Program-made: the position numbers and the translations under genes | Notes under the pieces: model-generated | Told to the model about the DNA's origin: nothing | The model's input: the letters and a program-made list of their open reading frames with translations, nothing else | Database searches by the model: none | NCBI RefSeq assembly: GCF_003999875.1 | Contig: NZ_RQVJ01000002.1 | Coordinates: 247,069 to 311,068 of the forward strand | Direction: 5' to 3' | Length of the DNA: 64,000 nucleotides | Source: Veillonella sp. 3310 | Lineage (GTDB): Bacteria > Bacillota > Negativicutes > Veillonellales > Veillonellaceae | In this document: positions 1 to 8,246 of the stretch, in pieces | How the letters are laid out: each line of letters opens with the position of its first letter | Position numbering within the stretch: the first letter of the stretch is position 1

Positions 1-1
1 T

Positions 2-211
2 GGCGATAAAGTGAACTTCGTCTGCATGGCTACGAAAGACGTAGTAGGCAAAGGTATCCATTGCGGTAACATCGTAAAAGCAGCAGCTCAAGCAGCTGGT
101 GGCAATGGCGGTGGTCGTCCAGATATGGCACAAGCTGGTGGTAAAGATCCAGCAGCGATGGACCAAGCCTTAGCAGCAGGTAAAGAAGCCATCCAATCCA
201 TGGTTGGATAA
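2..211 (+). CDS. alaS: Alanyl-tRNA synthetase, C-terminal end (partial)
   Basis: Only the last 69 codons are present; the gene enters from the left edge, reading from base 2. The sequence shows the C-Ala/DHHA1 ending of AlaRS: a [14 protein letters not shown] stretch, then the glycine-rich [15 protein letters not shown] segment and a short helix ending in MVG. This domain helps bind tRNA-Ala in cooperation with the editing domain. The next gene is ireB, and alaS-ireB-ruvX is the usual Firmicute order, which supports the call. The catalytic and editing domains lie outside the window. Confidence 0.93.
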   Translation, partial: GDKVNFVCMATKDVVGKGIHCGNIVKAAAQAAGGNGGGRPDMAQAGGKDPAAMDQALAAGKEAIQSMVG

Positions 212-263
212 GCTTACTATAGATGAGACTTTCAGTAGAAAACTCATAATAAGGAGGGATTGT

Positions 264-524
264 ATGAATCTTTCAGATAAAACAATGGTGATTAAACCGG
301 TACAAACTACGCCGTTAACACCAGAAGAAGTATTCCAACATGTGTTTCAAGCACTAGTGGAAAAAGGGTATAACCCAATTAGTCAAATCACAGGATATCT
401 CATTTCGGGAGATCCAACGTATATTACAAGTTATAACAATGCTCGGAAAGATATTCGTAGCATCGAACGTGATGAACTCATTGAAGAACTTGTAAAAGAG
501 TATGTGAAAGCGAAACAATTATAA
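264..524 (+). CDS. ireB: IreB family regulatory protein (UPF0297)
   Basis: An 86-residue cytoplasmic protein of the IreB/YrzL family. In enterococci IreB is a small substrate of the Ser/Thr kinase IreK and affects cephalosporin tolerance; here only family membership can be read. Recognisable parts are the threonine-containing N-terminus ([16 protein letters not shown]), then [18 protein letters not shown] and the [18 protein letters not shown] helix. I chose the ATG at 264 because AAGGAGGGA lies 251-259, the right distance upstream, and the family is 80-90 residues long; an earlier in-frame ATG has no ribosome site. The stop overlaps the ruvX start by one base (TAATG), so the two are translationally coupled. 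Confidence 0.93.
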   Translation: MNLSDKTMVIKPVQTTPLTPEEVFQHVFQALVEKGYNPISQITGYLISGDPTYITSYNNARKDIRSIERDELIEELVKEYVKAKQL

Positions 525-934
525 TGCGAATTATGGCACTCGATGTGGGAAGTCGGACGATTGGCGTCGCATGCAGTGATGCGCTGTATATTACAGCGCA
601 AGGTATCGAAACCATTCGCCGCACGTCTCACGAAAAAGACTTTCAGCGCATTGCGGAGTTAATCCGTGAATACGAGGTAGACACCATTGTTGTAGGAATG
701 CCGAAAAATATGAATGGCACCAAAGGAGAACGGGCTGAAAAAACGGAAGCCTTTGTGGAAAAGATGAAAGAAGTCATCTCTACGCCAATTGTATTTTGGG
801 ATGAACGTCTATCTACAGTGATGGCAGAAAAATCCCTCATCGCCGCTGATGTAAGTCGTAAAAAACGGAAAGAAGTCATTGATAAGATGGCAGCAGTTGT
901 CATTTTACAAGGCTATTTAGATAGTCGTTCATAA
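524..934 (+). CDS. ruvX: YqgF/RuvX family putative pre-16S rRNA nuclease
   Basis: A 136-residue RNase H-fold protein of the YqgF family, implicated in processing the 5' end of pre-16S rRNA and earlier annotated as a Holliday junction resolvase. The first catalytic Asp is in [13 protein letters not shown] (residues 4-16), [10 protein letters not shown] is the central motif and DERLST supplies a later acidic residue. The length is typical. Its ATG overlaps the last base of the ireB stop, and 10 bases separate it from the next gene, which fits one operon running from alaS to about 1217. Confidence 0.93.
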   Translation: MRIMALDVGSRTIGVACSDALYITAQGIETIRRTSHEKDFQRIAELIREYEVDTIVVGMPKNMNGTKGERAEKTEAFVEKMKEVISTPIVFWDERLSTVMAEKSLIAADVSRKKRKEVIDKMAAVVILQGYLDSRS

Positions 935-944
935 GGAGGTTACC

Positions 945-1217
945 ATGATCGAACAAGGTTACGAAGGTGAAGTATCTGTGATTGTCATTGAAGACGAAAA
1001 TGGAGAAGAAATGTACTATGAAGAAGAAATGCTGATTCAACATGATGGAAAAGCATTTGCTATTTTAGTATCTCTTCCTCCAGAAGAAGACACTGAACAT
1101 GATGAACCAGAAGTGATTATTGCGCGCATTGATGAAGAAGAAGGAGAACAAGTTTACGTGGCTCCAACTGATGAAGAATTCGATGCAGTCATTAAATTAT
1201 ACGAAGAAATGGACTAA
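945..1217 (+). CDS. DUF1292 family protein (YrzB-like)
   Basis: A 90-residue strongly acidic protein: more than a third of the residues are Glu or Asp, with runs such as DENGEEMYYEEE. This composition and the location after ireB-ruvX match the DUF1292/YrzB family, which is present in most Firmicutes but has no established function. An AAGGAGG site at 933-939 precedes the ATG at a good distance. It is the last gene before a terminator, so it probably shares a transcript with ireB and ruvX. No membrane segment or signal peptide is seen. Confidence 0.88.
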   Translation: MIEQGYEGEVSVIVIEDENGEEMYYEEEMLIQHDGKAFAILVSLPPEEDTEHDEPEVIIARIDEEEGEQVYVAPTDEEFDAVIKLYEEMD

Positions 1218-1225
1218 TCGCTAGT

Positions 1226-1273
1226 AAGGACTGTAACAGATTGTCGATAGGCAGTGTGGTTACAGTCCTTTTT
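1226..1273 (+). terminator. Rho-independent terminator after the alaS-ireB-ruvX operon
   Basis: A perfect 12-base stem (AAGGACTGTAAC at 1226-1237, complement at 1259-1270) is followed by a T run. The stem sequence belongs to a family of hairpins seen again at 6727, 8988, 33199 and 43811. Confidence 0.85.
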
Positions 1274-1393
1274 CTGTATGGTAAGGTTTGTGTAAAGGAG
1301 TAGTGGAGACCTGAGGTTAATAGAACTTTCGCAGTGGTGCCATATAGTATAGGTGAGTGTAGTCCCTAGATTGATCTATGCTATATAGAAAAA

Positions 1394-1423
1394 TTGCTAT
1401 ATATACTCCTAAAATGGTATAAT
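1394..1423 (+). promoter_or_regulatory. Probable promoter of mltG
   Basis: TTGCTA at 1394-1399, an 18-base gap and TATAAT at 1418-1423 lie just upstream of the mltG ribosome site. The -10 is perfect and the -35 is partial. The preceding 120 bases show no gene. Confidence 0.55.
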
Positions 1424-1450
1424 ATAGTATTCATTGAAAAGGAGATTGCT

Positions 1451-2458
1451 GTGAAACAATATGTAAAATACATCTACGGATGTGTAGCGATTCTGTTGGT
1501 CACCGTACTTGGTGTGCTAGCAGGTGTGTATTATATTCCTTGGACAGGTGGTTCTAAGGAGGATGTAGAAACGGTTGTCATTAGTGAGAACCAAACGGGT
1601 GCGGAGATTGGCGATGTGCTCTATGAAAGAGGTCTCATCACGTCACCTGCGGTGTTCCGTGTAGCCTTGCGTTTGACGGGGACCATGGATAAATTACAAC
1701 ATGGGTATTACCAAATTCCTCATCACTCTAGCTTGAGTGAGATTGTTGGATTACTCCAACAAGGGCGATTACAAACGGTGAAGCTTACAATTCCTGAGGG
1801 GTTTACCATTGGTGAAATTGGAAAACGCATTGAAGAACAAGGTATCGATACGCAATATGCTTTCATGGAATACGGCAAGACCTATACGCCCTATGAGTAC
1901 ATGGTGGGTACAAAGCCTGTGACCTATCGTGTAGAAGGCTTCCTGTTCCCTAGCACTTATGAGATTCCTGTAGGGAGCAAAGCAGAAGATGTAATGGCCA
2001 TCATGGCGGATGAAATGAATCGTCAATTAACGCCAAAAATGCGACAAGATATTGAAGCGCAAGGGATGACTATTTTTGAGTTCATCACATTAGCATCATT
2101 GGTAGAAAAAGAAGCCAAGTTCGATGAAGATCGTCCCATCATTGCGGCTGTATTCCGCCAACGTTTAAAAACGGGCATGCCTCTTGAATCTTGCGCTAGT
2201 ATCCAATATATTCTAGGGTATCCAAAACCGCTCATTACGATTGAGGATACAAAACTAGAAAGCCCATACAATACATACCTTCATAAAGGATTGCCACCGG
2301 GGCCAATTGCAAACCCAGGCATCAAATCCATGGAGGCTGTTCTCTATGCGCCACCGACAGAGTATTTATTCTTTGTGGCTGACAAAGAGGGGCACCATCA
2401 TTTCACAAAAACCTATGAAGAACATTTAAAAATAGTGGATCAAATTTATGAAAATTAA
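1451..2458 (+). CDS. mltG: Endolytic murein transglycosylase MltG (YceG family)
   Basis: A 335-residue membrane-anchored enzyme that cleaves nascent glycan strands and helps set glycan chain length. One membrane segment is at residues 8-30, followed by a LysM-like region (VVISENQTGAEIGDVLYERGL) and the YceG catalytic domain; the conserved catalytic Glu is in ASLVEKEAK and the C-terminus has the family signature ESPYNTYLHKGLPPGPI. I chose the GTG at 1451 because AAAGGAGAT (1438-1446) precedes it and the protein then starts with a normal membrane anchor; an in-frame TTG at 1394 falls inside the promoter. The end overlaps the next gene by 11 bases. Confidence 0.94.
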   Translation: MKQYVKYIYGCVAILLVTVLGVLAGVYYIPWTGGSKEDVETVVISENQTGAEIGDVLYERGLITSPAVFRVALRLTGTMDKLQHGYYQIPHHSSLSEIVGLLQQGRLQTVKLTIPEGFTIGEIGKRIEEQGIDTQYAFMEYGKTYTPYEYMVGTKPVTYRVEGFLFPSTYEIPVGSKAEDVMAIMADEMNRQLTPKMRQDIEAQGMTIFEFITLASLVEKEAKFDEDRPIIAAVFRQRLKTGMPLESCASIQYILGYPKPLITIEDTKLESPYNTYLHKGLPPGPIANPGIKSMEAVLYAPPTEYLFFVADKEGHHHFTKTYEEHLKIVDQIYEN

Positions 2459-3044
2459 AGAGATTTTAAATGAACAACGCATTTATGCGCTCTTGCATGA
2501 TGTGCCAATTTTGCGAGAATCGGAAGTAGAACTCTTTGAAGACTTAATCGGCTTGTACAAACCGAAACGTGTCTTGGAAGTGGGCACTGCCATTGGTTAT
2601 TCGTCATTGTTATTGGCAAAACATATGGATAAAGAAGGTCAGCTCATCACCATGGAATTAGACGATGTGCGCCATGGGATGGCAACCCATTTCATTTCGC
2701 AGTCGGAGTACGGGGAGAAAATTACCTTATTAAAAGGAGATGCTACGGAACTATTAGAGACTGTGGAGGGACCCTTTGACTTAGTATTCTTAGATGGTCC
2801 CAAAGGTCAGTACTTGAAGCAGTTAGAATTGATCGAGCCGAAATTAGCTGATAATGCTGTAGTTTTAGCAGATAATGTGTTATTCCGTGGCTATGTGCGG
2901 GGAGATAAAGAACCGCCACGTCGCTTTAAAACTATTGTGAAGAGGTTGCAAGAGTACTTAACTTATGTAGAACAAAAAGAACACTACAACACCACCATCT
3001 ACCCTATGGGAGATGGCATGAGTGTCAGTGTATGGAAAGGATAA
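2448..3044 (+). CDS. O-methyltransferase, class I SAM-dependent (YrrM/TrmR type)
   Basis: A 198-residue methyltransferase. The SAM-binding motif I is VLEVGTAIGYSSLLLA (about residues 43-58), with ITMELDD as the acidic loop at the end of beta-2 and FDLVFLDGPKGQY as the metal/substrate motif typical of the type 3 O-methyltransferase family. In Bacillus the mltG-adjacent homologue (YrrM, TrmR) methylates 5-hydroxyuridine at tRNA wobble position 34. Here the next gene is a U32 protein, the family that makes that hydroxyuridine, so the same tRNA pathway is a reasonable inference. It overlaps mltG by 11 bases. Confidence 0.85.
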   Translation: MKIKEILNEQRIYALLHDVPILRESEVELFEDLIGLYKPKRVLEVGTAIGYSSLLLAKHMDKEGQLITMELDDVRHGMATHFISQSEYGEKITLLKGDATELLETVEGPFDLVFLDGPKGQYLKQLELIEPKLADNAVVLADNVLFRGYVRGDKEPPRRFKTIVKRLQEYLTYVEQKEHYNTTIYPMGDGMSVSVWKG

Positions 3045-3047
3045 ACT

Positions 3048-4280
3048 ATGACAAAACGACATATGGAATTACTAGCCCCAGCTGGTAATATGGATAAATT
3101 AAAAATGGCCATCCGCTATGGAGCAGATGCCGTATATTGTGCAGGCCGTGCTTTTGGATTGCGCGCAGCAAGCTCTAACTTTGACAATGACCAATTGAAA
3201 GAGGCTGTAGAATTTGTACACAGCCATGGCAAAAAAATCTATGTTACTTGTAATATTATTCCTCACAATGAGGACTTAACAGGCTTAGAAGAGTACTTAC
3301 AATTCTTGGAAAGTATCAAAGTGGATGCTATCATCGTTGCCGATTTAGGTATTTTCTTGTTGGCGAAACGTGTGGCTCCAGGATTAGAATTGCATGTGAG
3401 CACACAGGCAAATACAACAAACTATTTAACAACAGAGTTCTGGAAAGAACAAGGAGCAGCTCGTGTTGTGGTAGCTCGTGAAGTGAGCATCGAAGATATC
3501 AAAACCATGCGTGAAAAAGCAGATATCGAGATCGAAGCCTTCGTCCATGGCGCTATGTGTATTTCTTACTCTGGACGTTGCTTGTTGAGTAACTATATGA
3601 CCAACCGTGATGCGAACCGTGGTGCTTGCACACAAGCGTGTCGTTGGAAATATAATTTGGTGGAAGAAAATCGTCCTGGCGAATACTACCCAATCGAAGA
3701 AGATGAACATGGTACATACATCTTTAATTCTAAGGATTTATGTTTGTTGAAATACATTCCTGAGTTGTATAAAGCGGGTGTAGATAGCTTGAAAATCGAA
3801 GGTCGTATGAAATCTGTGCACTATGCAGCAACTGTATCTAAAGTGTACCGTGAAGCTATCGATACATTCTTAGAAGAAGGTGACGATTGGTATGTACGTG
3901 ATGAATGGTATGCAGAATTAGAAAAAATCTCCCACCGTCCATATACAGAGGCCTTTGCTATGGAAAAACCAGGGGAAGAAGCGCAAAACTATGGTAAATC
4001 TTCTAATACGCAAACTCATGATTTCATTGGTCTTGTAGAAGGATACAATGCAGAAGAAGGCTATGCGTATATGGAGCAACGTAATAATTTCAAGGTGGGC
4101 GAAGAGGTAGAATTCTGCCAACCGAATGGTCCATTAGTAAAACACGTTATTACACGCATCACTGATGAAGATGGCAATGATATTGATGTGGCAAAACATG
4201 CACAAATGAAATTGCGTTTGTACATCGACACACCATTGGAAGAATATTCTATGATGCGCCGTGAAACAAAGCAAAAATAA
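3048..4280 (+). CDS. Peptidase U32 family protein, probable tRNA uridine-hydroxylation protein (TrhP-like)
   Basis: A 410-residue protein of the U32 family. The N-terminal barrel begins MELLAPAGNMDKLKMAIRYG, and the family signature runs from EAFVHGAMCISYSGRCLLS through RGACTQACRW, with cysteines probably binding an iron-sulfur cluster; SLKIEGRMKS follows. Homologues (YegQ/TrhP, YrrN-YrrO) take part in making 5-hydroxyuridine at the tRNA wobble position rather than acting as proteases. The start is 3 bases after the methyltransferase stop, consistent with a two-step tRNA modification unit. The exact choice among U32 subfamilies (TrhP, RlhA, UbiU/V) cannot be proved by eye, but length and context favour TrhP. 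Confidence 0.85.
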   Translation: MTKRHMELLAPAGNMDKLKMAIRYGADAVYCAGRAFGLRAASSNFDNDQLKEAVEFVHSHGKKIYVTCNIIPHNEDLTGLEEYLQFLESIKVDAIIVADLGIFLLAKRVAPGLELHVSTQANTTNYLTTEFWKEQGAARVVVAREVSIEDIKTMREKADIEIEAFVHGAMCISYSGRCLLSNYMTNRDANRGACTQACRWKYNLVEENRPGEYYPIEEDEHGTYIFNSKDLCLLKYIPELYKAGVDSLKIEGRMKSVHYAATVSKVYREAIDTFLEEGDDWYVRDEWYAELEKISHRPYTEAFAMEKPGEEAQNYGKSSNTQTHDFIGLVEGYNAEEGYAYMEQRNNFKVGEEVEFCQPNGPLVKHVITRITDEDGNDIDVAKHAQMKLRLYIDTPLEEYSMMRRETKQK

Positions 4281-4307
4281 TTCTTGTTGTAGAAGGGGAG
4301 GAACAAG

Positions 4308-4571
4308 ATGCAAGAACAGGACATTGTCTATGATCCGCAGTATGTGTACTTTCAGATTGACCGAACACATACGAATTATGTAAATCGCATTCTAGAAGGG
4401 TATGAATACGTAGGTGTGATGACAACGGTGAATGCAGATGGGTTGTGCATGGTCCGCACTACTGAGTCAACCCGTGAATTGGCAAGACAAATTTTGCAAT
4501 CCCTACCCGTTTCTGTGACTCTCTTGGATGGAGTAAGTTTTGAAAGAGAGCCCCACGTATTGGATCTATAG
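4308..4571 (+). CDS. DUF4911 domain protein
   Basis: An 87-residue cytoplasmic protein of unknown function. The pattern YFQIDRTHTNYVNRILEGYE followed by GVMTTV and a central MVRTT matches what I recall of DUF4911, a short ferredoxin-like family common in Negativicutes and Clostridia. A strong AGGGGAGG site lies just upstream of the ATG. It follows the U32 gene by 27 bases and is probably co-transcribed with it. No catalytic motif is visible, so no function is assigned. Confidence 0.7.
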   Translation: MQEQDIVYDPQYVYFQIDRTHTNYVNRILEGYEYVGVMTTVNADGLCMVRTTESTRELARQILQSLPVSVTLLDGVSFEREPHVLDL

Positions 4572-4606
4572 TATTGATTGGTGACTAGAGTGGAGAACTA
4601 AGAGAT

Positions 4607-6697
4607 ATGGCAACAGAAAAAAAGAAGCAACAAATCCAGTATAAACTATATATTCCGGCTCAATTTGATGGTTCTTGCCGTGCCTCTTTGGAAGTATTAT
4701 TGGAACATAAACTTACAGAGGTAGGCACCATTCATGAAGGGGAATCTGTGTATAAAGAGAATGGTGAAATTGACCATTGCGTACTTCGGTTTTCCATGGA
4801 TGAAGGAGATGAATTAGTAGAAGAAATACTCATCTCTTTGGAGGAACTGGGTATACCGTATGGTGCTAAGTTATATCAAGAAGGAAATGTCATTGCTGAA
4901 TTGGGCAATTTACATCATATCCATGTCGTATTGGATGCGTCTTTAGGAGATGCTAAACAGTTTAAACGATTAGATGCAAAAATCTCGAGAGCTTTGGAGG
5001 AAAATAGTGTCGTTAGTGCTACGACATTGCATATCCCGGAAGGGGTGGCTACCTTTACCTATTATGTGGCAGATAAGGATCTTGCGATTAGCACTATTGA
5101 GAAGTACCTTCGTAGAAGTTCATTGGGACAAGGGGCTTCTATTGATGTGGTGGACTCTGGTCTTACGATTCACGAACGGTATATGACAGATATATCCCGT
5201 GTGTATCGAGGGTTAGTGCCTGATGTATGGAATGTGATTCAAAGCGAGTGGAAAGGGGTATCGCCTCAAGAATGGATGAATTTATTACGGCGATATCCAC
5301 ATACTCCAGAGGGGCTGAGTTTCTTACTTAATGTAGTGAACGGGACGTACCAAAAGGAATATACATCATTAAAAGCTACATTCCCTATGTTTATGTATGA
5401 TGATAAACAATTTTATTTATTATCGGCGCGCCAAATGTTGGAATTTGATCTTCACGGACGAGAAATAATGAATATGGATGTATTGGGGCCCGATGTAAAA
5501 CCATCACAAGTACGAGCTGCTTCTAAACAGAGGGATCTATGCATTTTTGCAGCTACTGGCGAAGGGGAACGGGCATCCCGTTTGTACATCGATTATAATC
5601 CAACGAAATCTGGTGCTGTAGGTCAAGTCATCTATTTTGATGGAGATACGAATACATTGACGCTGTTAGGGTCTTCTTTCAGTGAAGCCTTGCTGGTACT
5701 TATGCGAGAGCAATCCAATAGTGTAGGTGATTTTTTAATTGAAAGTATCATACAGAAAACGATGAGTTTAGATATAGATATGGCGGATGTACAAAGCGCA
5801 GAGAATCAACTGTTGTTTGATGCGATGCGAAATCTAGCGGAAAGAATTCTAGAAAGCACTGGTGGTATGGGCCCTATGGTTGGTAAACGTGGGTTTATGG
5901 GCATGGTGCTATTGGATAATGCAGAGTTCGATGTGAATCGTTTTAAAAAGGACTTACTCAGCAAATGGGATATAGAGTCTATTACGAGTCCTGAAGGAAT
6001 GAAGGTCCGCGCAGCCATTGCCACAAAAGATGTAGATACTGTGGAAGAAGAGGATATGGAAGAGGCACACTTCCTAGTGATTGATGATTATAAAGTAGTG
6101 GTGGCACCATTTTCCTTTGCTATGCCTATGGAAGCTGTTATGCAAGGGGCTACCCGAAATTATCTCTGGGAAGATGCATTGGATACCGTACTTCATCATA
6201 CCAGTCATGTAGCAATTAGCATTGTAGAAGGGCCTGGAAATCCATTGGAAGAAGGAATTTTACTTGCGAAATTACTTTCAGTGGCAACAGAACAAACGGG
6301 GGCTAATGCGGTATATACCAATGGCGTCCTGTACGAAGGGGCCAAGTATCATGAGGAAACGGAACAGTTACGAGATGATATGCTACCTATGGCAAATATG
6401 GTTTGGGTAGATATGGATTTTGAAGAGGATGGTACCATTTCCTTGTCCACTAGTGGTATGGAACTGTTCAAGCAACTCAATATTGAGCTTTTACATTGTC
6501 CGTGGGATCCAGAACGAGCTTGGAATTATGCGCTAACTGTGGCAGACTATGTCTTGACATCAGGTATAACGGTACAAGATGGTGAGACCGTTGGTAGAAC
6601 TGAGGAAGAACAGCTAACGGTTCATATCGATGAACCAGTGCATGCAGATGGATTGCAAAGTATACAAATTTTATTTGACGACACGGAAGAAAAATAA
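4607..6697 (+). CDS. Large multidomain protein with SUKH (SMI1/KNR4) and DUF4261 domains
   Basis: A 696-residue soluble protein without signal or membrane segment. Residues 1-185 contain two similar-sized alpha/beta segments that I do not recognise. Residues about 205-365 read as a SMI1/KNR4 (SUKH) domain: a WNVIQSEW...LRRYP start, then IFAATGEGERASRLYIDYNPT, the GQVIYFDGDT strand and a closing SSFSEALLVL. Residues about 430-690 match DUF4261: NYLWEDALDTV, GNPLEEGILLAKLLSVA, AVYTNGVLYE and the final TVQDGETVGRTEEEQL. SUKH proteins are often immunity proteins against secreted toxins, but many are housekeeping; no toxin gene is next to it. A GGAG lies 11 bases before the ATG, and a strong terminator follows. 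Confidence 0.75.
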   Translation: MATEKKKQQIQYKLYIPAQFDGSCRASLEVLLEHKLTEVGTIHEGESVYKENGEIDHCVLRFSMDEGDELVEEILISLEELGIPYGAKLYQEGNVIAELGNLHHIHVVLDASLGDAKQFKRLDAKISRALEENSVVSATTLHIPEGVATFTYYVADKDLAISTIEKYLRRSSLGQGASIDVVDSGLTIHERYMTDISRVYRGLVPDVWNVIQSEWKGVSPQEWMNLLRRYPHTPEGLSFLLNVVNGTYQKEYTSLKATFPMFMYDDKQFYLLSARQMLEFDLHGREIMNMDVLGPDVKPSQVRAASKQRDLCIFAATGEGERASRLYIDYNPTKSGAVGQVIYFDGDTNTLTLLGSSFSEALLVLMREQSNSVGDFLIESIIQKTMSLDIDMADVQSAENQLLFDAMRNLAERILESTGGMGPMVGKRGFMGMVLLDNAEFDVNRFKKDLLSKWDIESITSPEGMKVRAAIATKDVDTVEEEDMEEAHFLVIDDYKVVVAPFSFAMPMEAVMQGATRNYLWEDALDTVLHHTSHVAISIVEGPGNPLEEGILLAKLLSVATEQTGANAVYTNGVLYEGAKYHEETEQLRDDMLPMANMVWVDMDFEEDGTISLSTSGMELFKQLNIELLHCPWDPERAWNYALTVADYVLTSGITVQDGETVGRTEEEQLTVHIDEPVHADGLQSIQILFDDTEEK

Positions 6698-6726
6698 ATA
6701 CTTGGTGAAAGTAAGGAATACATAAT

Positions 6727-6761
6727 GAAAGGGGCATGTAACATAGTAACAGCCCCTTTTT
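6727..6761 (+). terminator. Rho-independent terminator
   Basis: GAAAGGGGC pairs with GCCCCTTTT around a 16-base loop containing TGTAAC and GTTA-like sequences, followed by T residues. It closes the transcript of the SUKH/DUF4261 gene. Confidence 0.8.
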
Positions 6762-6891
6762 GTTGTATCATCAGTTGTATATCTCCGCTTGTATAACAGC
6801 ATGATGTGCATTATTAGTAAACGTTTAATCTGTTCAATGTCTACGAGCTATGCAAGGTTAGAAAAAAGTTAAATAAATTATAAAAAAACAC

Positions 6892-6920
6892 TTGCATAGA
6901 TGTGATGGATATGATATTAT
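6892..6920 (+). promoter_or_regulatory. Probable promoter of the tRNA Pro-Gly(-Arg) cluster
   Basis: TTGCAT at 6892-6897 and TATTAT at 6915-6920 are 17 bases apart, about 90 bases upstream of tRNA-Pro. The rest of the gap from 6762 holds no gene that I can see. Confidence 0.5.
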
Positions 6921-7010
6921 ATATTTGTTGTTACGGTAAGTAACAAACGGTAGCGAAACAGTGTTTCCCAAGGACAGTTAAGTTGGTTCGTTACTATGGA
7001 TGGAAGATAT

Positions 7011-7087
7011 CGGGGCATAGCGCAGTTTGGTAGCGCACCTGGCTTGGGACCAGGGGGTCGCAGGTTCGAATCCTGCTGCTCCGACCA
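7011..7087 (+). tRNA. tRNA-Pro (anticodon TGG)
   Basis: A 77-base cloverleaf with encoded CCA. The acceptor arm CGGGGCA pairs with TGCTCCG with one G-T pair; the anticodon loop is CTTGGGA and the T-loop is GGTTCGAATC. Confidence 0.97.
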
Positions 7088-7098
7088 TTTTCTTATGT

Positions 7099-7172
7099 GC
7101 GGGTGTAGCTCAATGGTAGAGCCCCAGCCTTCCAAGCTGGTTGCGAGGGTTCGATTCCCTTCACCCGCTCCA
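7099..7172 (+). tRNA. tRNA-Gly (anticodon TCC)
   Basis: A 74-base cloverleaf with encoded CCA. The acceptor GCGGGTG pairs with CACCCGC and the anticodon loop is CTTCCAA. It follows tRNA-Pro by 11 bases. Confidence 0.97.
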
Positions 7173-7230
7173 CTTATACATGTTGTTGTATTTAATACGT
7201 TCCCATACAGAGACGATGTCTATGTGATGG

Positions 7231-7268
7231 GTTATTTTATTATTTACAGTAAAATAACATGATATAAT
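7231..7268 (+). promoter_or_regulatory. Hairpin and -10-like box between tRNA-Gly and tRNA-Arg
   Basis: GTTATTTTA (7231-7239) pairs with TAAAATAAC (7250-7258), and TATAAT follows at 7263-7268, eight bases before tRNA-Arg. The hairpin may end the upstream transcript; no good -35 is seen, so independent transcription of tRNA-Arg is uncertain. Confidence 0.3.
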
Positions 7269-7275
7269 TACATAT

Positions 7276-7352
<77 letters not shown>

Positions 7353-7357
7353 GCATT

Positions 7358-7385
7358 AGCACTTTGTTTCGGCAAGGTGCTTTTT
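7358..7385 (+). terminator. Terminator after tRNA-Arg
   Basis: AGCACTTTG (7358-7366) pairs with CAAGGTGCT (7373-7381) with one G-T pair and is followed by five T residues. Confidence 0.8.
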
Positions 7386-7443
7386 CATTTGGAGGGCCCT
7401 TCGCTACGCTACGGGGTGAACATCGTATCGACTAAGTGTGCGT

Positions 7444-7534
7444 CGTCGCTATGCTCCTAGCGCACTAAGTCGCTTACGTATACGGGTATGCTATTGCTAA
7501 GTTCTCTGCGTCGCGATGCTCCTAGATAACTAAG
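7444..7534 (+). repeat. Pair of 26-base direct repeats
   Basis: Two copies with core ATGCTCCTAG, at 7444-7469 and 7509-7534, match at 22 of 26 positions and lie 65 bases apart. They sit between the two copies of the tRNA-Arg 3' end. No coding sequence is convincing in 7386-7543; GC-rich bursts (CGTCGTCGC) differ from the AT-rich surroundings. Confidence 0.6.
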
Positions 7535-7543
7535 CTAACCGCT

Positions 7544-7561
7544 ATCCCTCCTGGATTACCA
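7544..7561 (+). repeat. Possible attachment site: duplicated tRNA-Arg 3' end (second copy)
   Basis: ATCCCTCCTGGATTACCA matches the tRNA-Arg 3' end at 17 of 18 positions. The rest of a tRNA is absent, so this is a scar or att copy. It abuts the direct repeat at 7564 that brackets the Pycsar-like pair and the IS. Confidence 0.6.
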
Positions 7562-7563
7562 AG

Positions 7564-7593
7564 TAAATAAGCGGATAGTTCAGATTGAGCTAT
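7564..7593 (+). repeat. 30-base direct repeat, left copy (brackets Pycsar pair + IS)
   Basis: The 30 bases beginning TAAATAAGCGGATAG recur at 10913-10942 with a single mismatch (29/30). In this left copy the repeat forms the 5' arm and loop of a complete terminator; the right copy lacks the 3' arm. Confidence 0.8.
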
Positions 7594-7605
7594 CCGCTTC
7601 TTTAT
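7569..7605 (+). terminator. Terminator-like hairpin before the Pycsar-like pair
   Basis: AAGCGGATAG (7569-7578) pairs perfectly with CTATCCGCTT (7590-7599), followed by a T-rich tail. It isolates the next genes from tRNA transcription. Confidence 0.7.
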
Positions 7606-7675
7606 ATTTTTCTGCAGTTTTTTTAGTAATTTGGTATACTTAATATATAGAGTTATTACCTTCGGAGAATAATAA

Positions 7676-8233
7676 ATGAATAAATCAAATGAAATTTCGA
7701 TAGAAAGGCTTTGTTGGGTTTTAGAGCAAAATCAGGAGTGGATAAAAAATTGTGATACCAAAACAACTACAATTCTTGCTTTGATAGGCGTTATATTTAC
7801 CGTCCTTTTTGCAAGTGATTCAATTGCTAAGATAATTCAGATTTGGACAATATTTTTTTATAGTGGAAATCTATGTTTTGCAAGATTCTATTTGCTTTTT
7901 ACTTTTATCTCATGGTTGATTTTTGCTATGGGAATATATTATTTTTTGAAAGTTTTATATGCTCGATTGAAGAATGAAAAATATCAGAGTTCTTTGGATT
8001 ATAAATCAAATTTATATTTTGGTGATATAGCAAATTATGAAATTGATGCATATAGATCTACTATAAAATCTTTGTGTGAAGAAGAATTAAGAGATGATCT
8101 TAGTATGCAAATTTATATATGTGCAGATATATGTAATCAAAAATTCATGTATTATACTGATGGTATGAGATACATGGGATTAGGAGTTATATTGATATTA
8201 ATCCTTTTAGGATTTGGCTATTTTTCAATTTAA
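7676..8233 (+). CDS. Pycsar-type effector, membrane protein (PycTM-like)
   Basis: A 185-residue protein with three clear membrane segments: about 29-49 (TTTILALIGVIFTVLFAS), 71-96 and 164-184. The DTKTTTILALIG motif at the start of the first segment is the pattern of the Pycsar effector domain (DUF5706-like). In the described systems such proteins damage the cell membrane after the partner cyclase makes cCMP or cUMP during phage infection. GGAG at 7664-7667 precedes the ATG. The cyclase gene follows after 13 bases. Base composition is clearly AT-richer than the neighbours: two 60-base stretches I counted are 33% and 22% GC. A TATACT at 7635-7640 could be the -10 of its promoter. The assignment rests on domain pattern plus gene pairing. 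Confidence 0.8.
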   Translation: MNKSNEISIERLCWVLEQNQEWIKNCDTKTTTILALIGVIFTVLFASDSIAKIIQIWTIFFYSGNLCFARFYLLFTFISWLIFAMGIYYFLKVLYARLKNEKYQSSLDYKSNLYFGDIANYEIDAYRSTIKSLCEEELRDDLSMQIYICADICNQKFMYYTDGMRYMGLGVILILILLGFGYFSI

Positions 8234-8246
8234 GGGGGAGCGTTAT

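Noticed and set aside
6996..7262. Open frame across tRNA-Pro and tRNA-Gly
   Set aside because: It runs through two clear tRNA genes; such frames over tRNAs are artefacts.
7386..7543. A further tRNA gene after tRNA-Arg
   Set aside because: Only the last 18 bases of a tRNA are duplicated at 7544-7561; no D-arm or anticodon arm can be folded in front of them.
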